Assembly: GCA_019054805.1 (NCBI GenBank)
Contig: JAHQIY010000040.1
Span: 248,001-312,000, forward strand
Direction: 5' to 3'
Source of the DNA: Brachionus manjavacas
Lineage: Eukaryota > Rotifera > Eurotatoria > Ploima > Brachionidae
DNA: 64,000 bases
Shown here piece by piece: positions 17,619-25,409 of the stretch (the first letter of the stretch is position 1; every line of letters starts with the position of its first letter). The translations under genes were made by a program, and so were the position numbers. Under the pieces are notes generated by a model that was not told where the DNA came from, did no database searches, and saw nothing but the letters and a program-made list of their open reading frames with translations.

Positions 17619-18346
17619 CGCTTATTATCTGGGTGCCTTGGGCAGTCAGTGCATAGTTCTCGCCCTTGGCATTTATAGACTAAACAGCAAGAGGTTCGCA
17701 CAAACACGAGTTGCTTTGATGCTTCGTCATAGCTAAGTGAAGCCATGAGTTTTTCAGGAAGATTGCAGGCGGCTAACCATTGTCGAGCTTGACCAATCAA
17801 ATACTCTCCGGGAAGGTCGGGAGCAAATTGACTTAACTTGACTAAACAACCGAGTACCCCATCAGCAAACAAGTGATTAGTAAATCCAGGTCGGATGCGG
17901 GTCCAAATACTCATCTCTTGGCGGAAATAATCAAATAGAGCATTGAGCTCTTTGCCCGCATGTTCAATCAGTTCTTTTTCAGTCCCCTGAAAGTAGTCTT
18001 CACTATCAAACTGATAACCGCTGATAAAGTTTGGCTGAACTTGCTGACCAATCGCTGACAGCTTAGGTAAACCTTGGCAAGAGTAGATAGCAATAAAAGC
18101 GACATAAATAGGCTGCCAACAAAGCAGTGTCCAAGTACGAGTCAGCCAGTACGGTGCCCCGGCTTCGGGGTGCTCTAGTTGTAGCCTTTCGTATAGTTGA
18201 CGAATATGTTCTGAACTGGAGCGATCGATATGAATGAGCGGATGCTCGGCATTCACCTCAGCTAGAGGTTTTATTGCGCCGTTTAGATAAGGGGTGACTT
18301 GCTGTGAGTGTTCGAAAAGGTGCTCAAAGAACGAATGGCCACTCAT
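17615..18346 (-). CDS. iutB: FhuF-type siderophore-iron reductase, IutB-like
   Basis: 243 residues. The C-terminus has the 2Fe-2S ligand pattern Cys-Cys-x10-Cys-x2-Cys of the FhuF family (C220, C221, C232, C235; within SCCLVYKCQGREL and CTDC). FhuF proteins are cytoplasmic reductases that release iron from imported ferric siderophores; the Vibrio vulnificus homologue linked to aerobactin/vulnibactin use is called IutB. A Fur-box-like sequence lies upstream. It is convergent with the MFS gene, whose end it overlaps by four bases. The class is firm from the Cys motif; the symbol is by analogy. Confidence 0.82.
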   Translation of the reverse strand: MSGHSFFEHLFEHSQQVTPYLNGAIKPLAEVNAEHPLIHIDRSSSEHIRQLYERLQLEHPEAGAPYWLTRTWTLLCWQPIYVAFIAIYSCQGLPKLSAIGQQVQPNFISGYQFDSEDYFQGTEKELIEHAGKELNALFDYFRQEMSIWTRIRPGFTNHLFADGVLGCLVKLSQFAPDLPGEYLIGQARQWLAACNLPEKLMASLSYDEASKQLVFVRTSCCLVYKCQGRELCTDCPRHPDNKR

Positions 18347-18405
18347 ATTGTTGTACTTATTCCGTTAAATCAGTGAGCCAAGAATAAATAAATCCAACCT
18401 TTATT

Positions 18406-18421
18406 ACAATTGATTATCATT
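18406..18421 (-). promoter_or_regulatory. Fur box upstream of the FhuF-type reductase
   Basis: On the minus strand AATGATAATCAATTGT matches the first 11 bases of the Fur core exactly and 12 of 16 overall. It lies 60-75 bases upstream of the reductase start codon. Confidence 0.65.
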
Positions 18422-18442
18422 ACGAAAGTTTCTAGTGGTAAT

Positions 18443-18472
18443 AAAAAACGGCTTCAATAGAAGCCGTTTTTT
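18443..18472 (-). terminator. Terminator of the popT gene
   Basis: Perfect stem AAAAAACGGCTTC / GAAGCCGTTTTTT with a 4-base loop AATA, 12 bases past the stop of the minus-strand DUF368 gene. Confidence 0.9.
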
Positions 18473-18484
18473 CAAAGTGAATGA

Positions 18485-19405
18485 TTATAGATCTCGATTT
18501 TCAGCGAACTTCTCTAAGCCTAAGACTAAGCCGATTGCACAAAGCATTAAGACAATAGCAATGCCGAGTTGAGACGGTTGAGAATTCAATGCTTCAAAGG
18601 CTGAAGGTGATAAGTTGTGCTGAATCAGAGGAACTTGCTCACCGCTTGAATTTGTACGCCAACTGATGGTCTCTTTCCACGGCCAGATTTTAGGTAAAGT
18701 GCCAAGCATTAAACCAGTCAGAAAGACGAGAGTAAGATCTCTGAAGCGCTTTAGAAGCCAAGAAAGTACGTGAGAGAAGCTCAGTAAGCCTAAAACGCAG
18801 CCTGTTAGGAATAAAGCAAGGATAGGAAGGTCAAAGGATTTAACTGCTCCTAATACTGGGGTGTACATACCAATCAACAACAAAATGAAGCTGCCGGAGA
18901 TGCCTGGTAGGATCATCGCACAAATTGCGATACCACCCGCGAGCAGGACATTGATGCTGGTTGGCTCAAGTTGGAGTGGATTAAGCACCGTAATGCTGTA
19001 AGCGAACGCTACCCCGAGTAGTAGGAAGACGAGTCGACTTAGGCTTTTTTGTTCAATTTGTTTAAGCATATGGAACACAGACACCAGAATCAGTCCGAAG
19101 AAAAACGACCATAGCGGAATCGGATGAGTTACCAGTAGCCATGAGATCAGTTTAGCAAGGGTCGCGATACTGGTAAGCACACCACCAAACAGGGCAATGA
19201 GAAATAAGCCATTGATATGCGCAAATGCGGCTTTGAAACCTTCGCGCTTCCAGATGCCAATAACACTCGGGTTAATACGACGAATACTTTCAAGCAAGGT
19301 GTCGTAAATACCAGTAATAAATGCAATGGTCCCGCCTGACACCCCAGGTACAACGTCTGCTGCGCCCATGGCCATGCCTTTAAGAAAAGTAGTTAAATAG
19401 TTCAT
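18485..19405 (-). CDS. popT: DUF368 undecaprenyl-phosphate flippase, PopT
   Basis: 306-residue polytopic membrane protein. The N-terminus LKGMAMGAADVVPGVSGGTIAFITGIY is the first of two DUF368 signature repeats; the second is MILPGISGSFILLLIGMY around residue 170. Members of this family (VCA0040 in V. cholerae) recycle the C55-phosphate carrier lipid across the inner membrane for cell-wall synthesis, important at alkaline pH and in the presence of sodium. The neighbouring Qrr, gltS and plzD genes resemble the V. cholerae chromosome II VCA0040-VCA0042 area. It is monocistronic, with a strong terminator. Confidence 0.92.
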   Translation of the reverse strand: MNYLTTFLKGMAMGAADVVPGVSGGTIAFITGIYDTLLESIRRINPSVIGIWKREGFKAAFAHINGLFLIALFGGVLTSIATLAKLISWLLVTHPIPLWSFFFGLILVSVFHMLKQIEQKSLSRLVFLLLGVAFAYSITVLNPLQLEPTSINVLLAGGIAICAMILPGISGSFILLLIGMYTPVLGAVKSFDLPILALFLTGCVLGLLSFSHVLSWLLKRFRDLTLVFLTGLMLGTLPKIWPWKETISWRTNSSGEQVPLIQHNLSPSAFEALNSQPSQLGIAIVLMLCAIGLVLGLEKFAENRDL

Positions 19406-19526
19406 TCTTCGTGATAACTAAATTTAGGTGCCAAGAGTATACCGACTCTTATGTAGAAAAAGTATGAAAAATCAACGTTGATAAATGTGTTTATAGGAAC
19501 ATGGTTTGATATGTTTTTGCAAATAA

Positions 19527-19539
19527 TTGCAAAATGCAA
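19527..19539. promoter_or_regulatory. LuxO-type enhancer site
   Basis: TTGCAAAATGCAA fits the LuxO-binding pattern TTGCA-WWW-TGCAA exactly. It lies about 75-87 bases upstream of the sigma-54 -24 element of the Qrr gene. A second, weaker copy, TTGCATTTTGGGA, is at 19548-19560, and a TTGCAA-rich stretch precedes it. Confidence 0.85.
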
Positions 19540-19613
19540 TTTTCATATTGCATTTTGGGAAGTAAAACCGCCCCAAAAATGCGGTGTAAGACAAAAATAA
19601 CGTGGTTTTAAAG

Positions 19614-19630
19614 TTGGCACGCTAACTGCA
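19614..19630 (+). promoter_or_regulatory. Sigma-54 promoter of the Qrr sRNA
   Basis: TTGGCACGCTAACTGCA has GG and GC separated by exactly 10 bases, as in the -24/-12 consensus TGGCAC-N5-TTGCA. Transcription should start about 12 bases after the GC, near 19641. Confidence 0.88.
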
Positions 19631-19640
19631 TTACTAAAAG

Positions 19641-19748
19641 TGACCCTTATTAAGCCGAGGGTCACCTAGCCAACTGACGTTGTTAGTGAATGTAATTTGT
19701 TCACACTATATATAAGCCAATCGCAACATTGCGGTTGGCTATTTTTTT
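19641..19748 (+). ncRNA. qrr: Qrr quorum-regulatory small RNA
   Basis: About 107-nt sRNA. A 5' stem GUGACCCU / AGGGUCAC is followed by the highly conserved Qrr pairing core CCTAGCCAACTGACGTTG, a second stem GTGAA...TTCAC, and a terminator hairpin AGCCAATCGCAA / TTGCGGTTGGCT followed by seven Ts. Qrr RNAs act with Hfq on luxR/hapR, aphA, luxO and luxMN mRNAs at low cell density, driven by phospho-LuxO and sigma-54. Both promoter parts are present here. It is not next to luxO, so it is one of the Qrr2-Qrr5 type copies rather than Qrr1; which one cannot be said. Confidence 0.95.
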
Positions 19749-20059
19749 GCCTAAAACCTTGTCAATCTTTATCTCGTCTGAGTGTGTAAAGCTAATATCT
19801 AGCGCACGTTTACACCCTCTTAAGTAGTGTTTTTAAAGTCAATACTCGACAAATGGGCGCAAGTTTATTAATAATGCCCGCTTTCTTTTCGCAACCCAGA
19901 CTAATATTTGTAGGGTTAACTGTTGAAACGAGCATCTTGAGGCTGTTTGTATAAGGACAAATTTCAATAGAAAAATTGAATCAATGAGCATAGCTCCACA
20001 GGGTCAATGAGGACTCTGGACTCGTTAGGGAAGATGAGTGAATCAAAAAAAGAGGTTAT
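19749..20059 (+). other. Promoter/leader region of gltS
   Basis: 311 bases between the Qrr terminator and gltS. No open frame or recognised riboswitch was seen. A short hairpin (ATTTCAAT/ATTGAAT, about 19961-19981) and the repeated CTCCACAGGGTC / GGACTCTGGACTC-like stretch at about 19993-20026 could form leader structure. AAGAGG at 20049-20054 is the gltS ribosome-binding site. Confidence 0.4.
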
Positions 20060-21286
20060 ATGAATCAGATAATTTCAGTTGGACCACTAGAATCTTTCTT
20101 AATCGCTATCAGCGTTTTATTCTTAGGGCACTTCGTCAACTCTAAACTTCCTGTCTTAAAGAAGTTCAATATCCCTGAGCCGATTGTCGGTGGTCTTATC
20201 GTAGCTGTCATCATCACATTAATGCATTTCAAAGGCATAGACTTGGAGTTCTCTCTACCGCTGCAAGAAGTGTTTATGTTGATGTTCTTTAGTACTGTTG
20301 GCCTTGCGGCTAACTACACCCAGTTGATGAAAGGGGGTGCTAAAGTCTTTATCTTCTTAGCCGTTGCGTCTTTTTATATCATTATCCAAAACGGTGTCGG
20401 TGTCTCTATGGCGACCGCTTTGGGGCTTGATCCTTTAATGGGCTTGATTGCAGGCTCTATTACGCTTTCTGGTGGGCATGGTACTGGCGCGGCTTGGTCG
20501 CAGACATTTGCTGATAGTTACGGCTTATCTAACACGCTTGAAATTGCAATGGCATCGGCCACATTTGGTCTGATCATCGGCGGTATTATTGGTAGTCCAG
20601 TCGCGCAAAAGCTGATCAACAAGAATGGCTTTGAATCTGAGTACGGCACGGGTACACAAACCCATGAACGTTTTCCAGAACTCGTGACTTACAATGAATA
20701 TGAAGAAGACAAAGTAACCGCAAAAAAGGTTATCGAGATTTTGTTCATCCTTCTCATCTGTGTGACGGGTGCTAAATACTTAGAGCAGTGGGTCAGCAGT
20801 TTTGAAATCAGTTGGCTAATGATCCCTGACTTCGTTTATGCACTCTTTATCGGTGTGTTCATTACCAACCTATTGGAAGTGACTAAGACACATAAAGTGG
20901 ACGCAGAGACGGTGGATATATTAGGTACGGTGTCTTTGTCCTTGTTCTTGGCAATGGCTCTGATGAGCTTGAAGCTTTGGAACATCTTTGACTTAGCAAT
21001 TCCGTTCTTAATCATTCTGGCTGTGCAATCTGTTGTGTTAGGTGTTTTCTCGTACTTTGTCACGTTCAAAGTGATGGGTTCAAACTATGACGCGGCGGTT
21101 ATTGCTGGTGGTCACTGCGGCTTTGGCCTGGGTGCTACTCCGACAGCAGTAATGAATATGGGGTCATTGGTGAATAAGTTTGGTCCGTCACCACAAGCAT
21201 TTATGGTCGTGCCAATTGTCGGTGCATTTTTCATCGACATTGTTAACTTGATTATCCTACAAGGCTATATTTCATTTATTGGTTAA
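20060..21286 (+). CDS. gltS: Sodium/glutamate symporter GltS
   Basis: 408-residue inner-membrane Na+-driven glutamate transporter, about the length of E. coli GltS. Visible features: about 10-12 hydrophobic helices, a conserved LSGGHGTGAAW loop in the first half and its pseudo-repeat AGGHCGFGLGATPTAVMNM near residue 350, plus the N-terminal FNIPEPIVGGL. These glycine-rich re-entrant loops are diagnostic of the ESS family. It is monocistronic, with a strong palindromic terminator directly downstream. Confidence 0.95.
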   Translation: MNQIISVGPLESFLIAISVLFLGHFVNSKLPVLKKFNIPEPIVGGLIVAVIITLMHFKGIDLEFSLPLQEVFMLMFFSTVGLAANYTQLMKGGAKVFIFLAVASFYIIIQNGVGVSMATALGLDPLMGLIAGSITLSGGHGTGAAWSQTFADSYGLSNTLEIAMASATFGLIIGGIIGSPVAQKLINKNGFESEYGTGTQTHERFPELVTYNEYEEDKVTAKKVIEILFILLICVTGAKYLEQWVSSFEISWLMIPDFVYALFIGVFITNLLEVTKTHKVDAETVDILGTVSLSLFLAMALMSLKLWNIFDLAIPFLIILAVQSVVLGVFSYFVTFKVMGSNYDAAVIAGGHCGFGLGATPTAVMNMGSLVNKFGPSPQAFMVVPIVGAFFIDIVNLIILQGYISFIG

Positions 21287-21302
21287 TGAGTGGCTAGATA
21301 TG

Positions 21303-21333
21303 AAAACGCCCTGCAAATTTGCAGGGCGTTTTT
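21303..21333. terminator. Bidirectional terminator between gltS and plzD
   Basis: Perfect palindrome AAAACGCCCTGCAAA / TTTGCAGGGCGTTTT with flanking T run, between two convergent genes. Confidence 0.92.
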
Positions 21334-21345
21334 GTATTCGTCTGG

Positions 21346-22080
21346 TTATCTTAGCGTAAGCTTAGTGCCATCAAATTTTAAATGACCGAGTAGCACTTTG
21401 GCATTCTCTTTTCCGTCGTCGGTAAACGCAACACCATAGCGAGCATAATGTAATGAGCGCTGTAGGTTGCACACTTTGCCATACAGAGGAGCGAACTCAG
21501 CCCCTTTTTGCGAGCTTAGCTGAACGTTTAGAGCGATTTCATCACCAATTTGAAATGGGCGGCTCAATGGTGCAGTGATAAAGCGACAACCACTTTTCGA
21601 CAGGTCACGAATTTCACAATCGAGCTTATGAGTCTCTGCAATCACTCTAGCGGCTAGATTTACATCAAAGCGAGGCTCTTTACGTAGTTGGGTAACTTGC
21701 ATCGTTTGAGGAACGGACAACGTGAAAATAGGTACTGGCGCTTTTAACACATGCTGTAGCTGCCCTCGAAAGTGAACAATAGCGCCTTCACCTCTTGGTG
21801 AAATCGCTCGAATGGTTGCCCAAAACCCTTCTTGGAAGAAAAAGTTTAAGTCGTCTTCTGAAAGCTTCGGTAGTTCGGCCAAAATAACATTGCCAGAGTG
21901 CGTACCAATAAAAGAGGTCTTACAGCGAAAGGTTGTCCCTACGGGGGTTGTTATACCAATAGTCAGCTCTCCACCATGTTCAATCATGGCAAGTGCATCG
22001 GTACTATTTAAAGTAGAAACATTTCTATCATTTGCAGAGCGAGCCGGTTGTTCTTTAATTGCTGCCGCTTGGGTATTCAT
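21346..22080 (-). CDS. plzD: PilZ-domain c-di-GMP receptor, PlzD-like
   Basis: 244 residues. The N-terminal YcgR-like beta domain covers about 30-125 and the C-terminal PilZ domain about 130-235. The two c-di-GMP-binding motifs are intact: RKEPR at 133-137 (RxxxR) and DLSKSG at 159-164 (D/NxSxxG). The domain layout and sequence resemble V. cholerae PlzD (VCA0042), which affects motility, biofilm and virulence. Proximity to popT repeats the V. cholerae arrangement. It lies convergent with gltS and divergent from a small GNAT gene. Confidence 0.9.
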   Translation of the reverse strand: MNTQAAAIKEQPARSANDRNVSTLNSTDALAMIEHGGELTIGITTPVGTTFRCKTSFIGTHSGNVILAELPKLSEDDLNFFFQEGFWATIRAISPRGEGAIVHFRGQLQHVLKAPVPIFTLSVPQTMQVTQLRKEPRFDVNLAARVIAETHKLDCEIRDLSKSGCRFITAPLSRPFQIGDEIALNVQLSSQKGAEFAPLYGKVCNLQRSLHYARYGVAFTDDGKENAKVLLGHLKFDGTKLTLR

Positions 22081-22251
22081 CTAGCCTCCGTTGTCCCCAC
22101 CATGTTATTGTTTTTGAGGTAGGTGAATATATGACATCCACATGACATTATGTGACAAGTGGATAGTCTCAATTCTATGTTTGCTTGGCGGTATGTTCAA
22201 ACATCAAATCACTCAATAAAGTTGAGCTAAGTATCATTTTCAGGAGTCAAC

Positions 22252-22533
22252 ATGTCTCATAAGGTAATTTTGGATGAAGTAAACTCACAGTTTCGTGTTC
22301 ATCTTGAGGGAGATCACTATGCAATCGTGAAGTTTGAAGACAAAGGTGACGTGTACGCGATCACCTCGACCAAGGTACCAGAGGTGCTTCAAGGTAAAGG
22401 CTACGGGAAAGTGATGATGGAAGCGGTTTTACCGCAAATCGAACAACTTGGTGTAAAGATTGAGCCGATTTGCAGCTATGTTGTGCATTACTTGAATCGT
22501 AATGCTCAGTGGTCTCATCTCAAAGCAGACTAA
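22252..22533 (+). CDS. Small YjdJ-type GNAT acetyltransferase
   Basis: 93 residues, ATG at 22252 with AGGAGTCAAC upstream. It is a minimal GNAT fold: the acetyl-CoA loop VPEVLQGKGYGKVMMEAVLPQI and the C-terminal EPICSYVVHYLNRN segment typical of the YjdJ/YidJ small N-acetyltransferase-like family. Its substrate is unknown; relatives include short proteins acting on free amines. The next gene starts 2 bases after its stop, so the two are translationally coupled. Confidence 0.85.
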   Translation: MSHKVILDEVNSQFRVHLEGDHYAIVKFEDKGDVYAITSTKVPEVLQGKGYGKVMMEAVLPQIEQLGVKIEPICSYVVHYLNRNAQWSHLKAD

Positions 22534-22535
22534 CA

Positions 22536-23501
22536 ATGCAGTACAATTATCAACCGCTTGTTTCAGAGCTTGGCTACTCAACGCTGCATTCATTAGATGT
22601 TCTGCAAACCTTATGGGGTGGCTATGGCGAACTTGTTCGCCTTTATGTCGATAATACGAGCGTTATCGTTAAGCATGTTCTGCTGCCAAAACCCAAGCAT
22701 CATCCAAAAGGCTGGAACACTGATGTCTCGCACCAACGTAAACTTCGTTCGTATCAAGTCGAACTGAACTGGTATCAATTTGCGGCTAAGCGATGTCACG
22801 CCAAAGTCCCAGCAACGATAATGGTTAAGCAGCATGAGCAAGAGCTGTTGTTAGTGATGGAAGATCTTCAGCAAGTGGGTTTTACCGAAGTCGTTACAAC
22901 GCCAAGTCAGCATCACTTAAGTGCCTGCCTTGGCTGGCTTGCCGACTTTCATGCTCAGCATATCGGTCATCAAGGCGAGGGACTGTGGGAAGTTGGTACC
23001 TATTGGCATTTGGCTACCCGTTCTGATGAGTTACAAGCATTGAGTGATGATGGGTTGAAGGCGAGAGCTGAGCAGATAGATAGTGTGCTTCAAAATGCTC
23101 CTTTTACAACGCTGGTGCACGGTGATGCGAAATTAGCAAACTTCTGCTTTACGCCTGATGGCAAAAACGCAGCAGCGGTTGATTTTCAGTACATAGGTAA
23201 AGGGTGTGCGATGAAAGATGTCGCGCTGTTTATGAGCAGTGCGGTAGAGCCACAGCAGTGTGCTGAAATGGAAACTTGGATTCTGGATGAGTATTTCGCT
23301 GCTCTCCGAATGGCCTTGCAGACACATCAACCTCATTTGTCTGCCGAAGAGGTTGAAACGGCTTGGCGGTCACTGTTTGTTATTGCTTGGGCGGATTTTC
23401 AGCGATTTGTGAAAGGTTGGAGCCCAGAACATTGGAAAATCAATGACTACACCGAGAGTTTGAAAGATCGCGCTCTAGAAATGTTAAAGGCTTACCCTTA
23501 G
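22536..23501 (+). CDS. Phosphotransferase of the aminoglycoside/choline-kinase fold
   Basis: 321 residues from ATG 22536. Protein-kinase-like fold: N-lobe lysine strand VRLYVDNTSVIVKHVLL, a catalytic loop FTTLVHGDAKLANFCF (HGD with downstream N) and the metal-binding AAVDFQYIGKG (D in place of DFG). It resembles the EcKinase/DUF1679 and choline-kinase-like group rather than true aminoglycoside kinases. The phosphate acceptor is unknown. It is coupled to the small GNAT upstream and is the last gene of this pair. Confidence 0.8.
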   Translation: MQYNYQPLVSELGYSTLHSLDVLQTLWGGYGELVRLYVDNTSVIVKHVLLPKPKHHPKGWNTDVSHQRKLRSYQVELNWYQFAAKRCHAKVPATIMVKQHEQELLLVMEDLQQVGFTEVVTTPSQHHLSACLGWLADFHAQHIGHQGEGLWEVGTYWHLATRSDELQALSDDGLKARAEQIDSVLQNAPFTTLVHGDAKLANFCFTPDGKNAAAVDFQYIGKGCAMKDVALFMSSAVEPQQCAEMETWILDEYFAALRMALQTHQPHLSAEEVETAWRSLFVIAWADFQRFVKGWSPEHWKINDYTESLKDRALEMLKAYP

Positions 23502-23517
23502 GTAAGCCTTATATTTA

Positions 23518-24009
23518 CTATAATTTTATACGTGCCATGTAGTAGGTATTGATGTACTCGCCATCTCGGTAAGAGCCAAACTTGGACTCACCTTCTATCT
23601 CAAAACCAAACTTCTTATAACAGGCGATAGCTTGGTCATTGTCGGCGTTGACTTCAATTTGCACTCTTTTTACTTGCAGCCAGTTATCGGCTAAATCAAG
23701 CACAGTTTCTATCAACTTGCTGCCTATGCCCAGCCCGTGGTAATCATCGTGTACACCGATACCAAAGCTTGCACAGTGAGCGGTACGTGGACGTTGCGAA
23801 TGTTCAAAGCCAATATTGCCAACCACTTTACCGTCAACTTCTGCCACAAAGCTATAAATACCAGCAGGCATGTTTTCCAGTCGGGTTGTCCACATACTCA
23901 CTGAAGGTTTTGGGAGTTGGAGTGTCTCACGCTGCGCTTTAGGTTGTGAGTAAACTTCACACAATGCGGCGGCATCGCTGACTTGAGTCGGACGTATTAT
24001 TATTTCCAT
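23518..24009 (-). CDS. aaaT: GNAT amino-acid N-acetyltransferase, YhhY/AaaT-like
   Basis: 163 residues. It resembles E. coli YhhY/AaaT end to end: start EIIIRPTQVSDAAALCEVYSQP, core RPRTAHCASFGIGVHDDYHGLGIGSKLIE (acetyl-CoA loop) and C-terminus VDNDQAIACYKKFGFEIEG-like followed by YRDGEYINTYYMARI. The E. coli protein acetylates free Phe and Met. It is monocistronic, convergent with the phosphotransferase gene. Confidence 0.78.
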   Translation of the reverse strand: MEIIIRPTQVSDAAALCEVYSQPKAQRETLQLPKPSVSMWTTRLENMPAGIYSFVAEVDGKVVGNIGFEHSQRPRTAHCASFGIGVHDDYHGLGIGSKLIETVLDLADNWLQVKRVQIEVNADNDQAIACYKKFGFEIEGESKFGSYRDGEYINTYYMARIKL

Positions 24010-24222
24010 CTTATTTGCCTTTTCGACTGGTTAAACATTGCTCCACCATAACTAGAAAAATTGGATTGTTAAAGTATTGTTTTAAAAATATTTTTCGGAA
24101 GTATTGTTGTTGGTGCAGTGTTTCAATGATCGAAGGCATTAGATTGGTATAAATTGTAAATTCGTTTGTTTCTATAGCGAAGGCGATCTAATGTAACAGC
24201 TTGTTCACATAAGGAATTACTC

Positions 24223-25401
24223 ATGAATCATTCCGCGAGTTGGAAAACTCCGCAAAACTTCCTCATGCTTATTTCAATCGTCGTCCCTATTGCTTTCTCA
24301 AGTTGGATGGCGCTGCTTAACAACTTCGTTATTGAGCGAGCAAACTTTGATGGTTCAGATATAGGTTTGTTGCAGAGCGTGCGTGAAATACCGGGCTTTC
24401 TTGCTTTTACCGCAGTGTTTGTGTTGCTGTTTATTCGAGAGCAGCGCTTTATGATACTTTCCCTCGCTGCTTTGACATTAGGAACCGCAATCACCGGCTT
24501 TTTTCCTTCACTTTTTGGATTGCTGTTTACGACTCTTCTTATGTCCACTGGTTTTCATTATTTTGAAACGCTGAAACAGTCTTTATCACTACAATGGCTC
24601 TCTAAAGACGAAGCACCTGAAATGCTGGGCAAGTTTATCTCTGTTGGTGCACTCGCCTCGCTGGTGACCTATGGTTCGCTTTGGATTTGTCTAGAAGTCT
24701 TCAAGATGGATTTCCAATGGGTTTACTTAACCTTTGGCGGTGTTGGATTCTTGCTCGTGGTGTGGATGGCGTTCGCCTTTCCTCAGTTTGAAACCAAGGT
24801 GCAGCAAAACAAGAAGCTGGTCTTGAGAAAACGTTACTGGCTTTACTACGCCCTGACCTTTATGAGTGGCGCACGCCGACAGATTTTTACCGTGTTTGCA
24901 GGCTTCTTAATGGTGGAGCGCTTTGGTTACTCTGCTGCAGATGTCACTCTACTGTTTATCATCAACTACGTGTTTAACTTCTTATTCGCCAAACGTATCG
25001 GCCGCTTCATTGGCCAAGTGGGCGAGCGTAAAGCGTTAATGTTTGAATACGTTGGCTTGATTGGGGTCTTTGTTGGTTACGCTTTGGTAGAGACAGCAGA
25101 ATGGGCTGCGGCACTCTATGTTATCGATCACCTGTTTTTTGCTCTAGCGCTGGCAATCAAAACCTATTTCCAAAAAATCGCCGACCCTGCTGATATGGCG
25201 TCTACCGCCGGTGTCTCATTCACCATCAACCATATCGCCGCCGTGTTCATTCCAGTGACGTTCGGCTTTATCTGGTTGGTCTCGCCAGCAGCAGTCTTCT
25301 ACATTGGTGCAGGAATGGCGTTGGTTTCTTTGTTATTGTCTCTCAATATTCCGAGATTACCTGAAGAGGGTAATGAAGTTCGAGTTTTAAAATGGAGCTA
25401 G
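24223..25401 (+). CDS. MFS transporter
   Basis: 392 residues with about 12 TM segments; ATG preceded by AAGGAATTACTC. Charged loops RIGRFIGQVGERKA and LREIPGFLAF-like segments are MFS-like, but the substrate is not recognisable. It is followed after 8 bases by a Gfo/Idh/MocA oxidoreductase with which it forms an operon ending at a terminator, so it may import the compound that enzyme oxidises. Confidence 0.82.
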   Translation: MNHSASWKTPQNFLMLISIVVPIAFSSWMALLNNFVIERANFDGSDIGLLQSVREIPGFLAFTAVFVLLFIREQRFMILSLAALTLGTAITGFFPSLFGLLFTTLLMSTGFHYFETLKQSLSLQWLSKDEAPEMLGKFISVGALASLVTYGSLWICLEVFKMDFQWVYLTFGGVGFLLVVWMAFAFPQFETKVQQNKKLVLRKRYWLYYALTFMSGARRQIFTVFAGFLMVERFGYSAADVTLLFIINYVFNFLFAKRIGRFIGQVGERKALMFEYVGLIGVFVGYALVETAEWAAALYVIDHLFFALALAIKTYFQKIADPADMASTAGVSFTINHIAAVFIPVTFGFIWLVSPAAVFYIGAGMALVSLLLSLNIPRLPEEGNEVRVLKWS

Positions 25402-25409
25402 TGTAAAAG

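Noticed and set aside
8960-18346. Siderophore biosynthesis cluster
   Set aside because: Only uptake, regulation, MFS and reductase genes are present; no NIS synthetase, lysine hydroxylase or NRPS was found.
19749-20059. Glutamate-type riboswitch in the gltS leader
   Set aside because: No conserved riboswitch core could be recognised in the 311-base leader; only short hairpins are seen.
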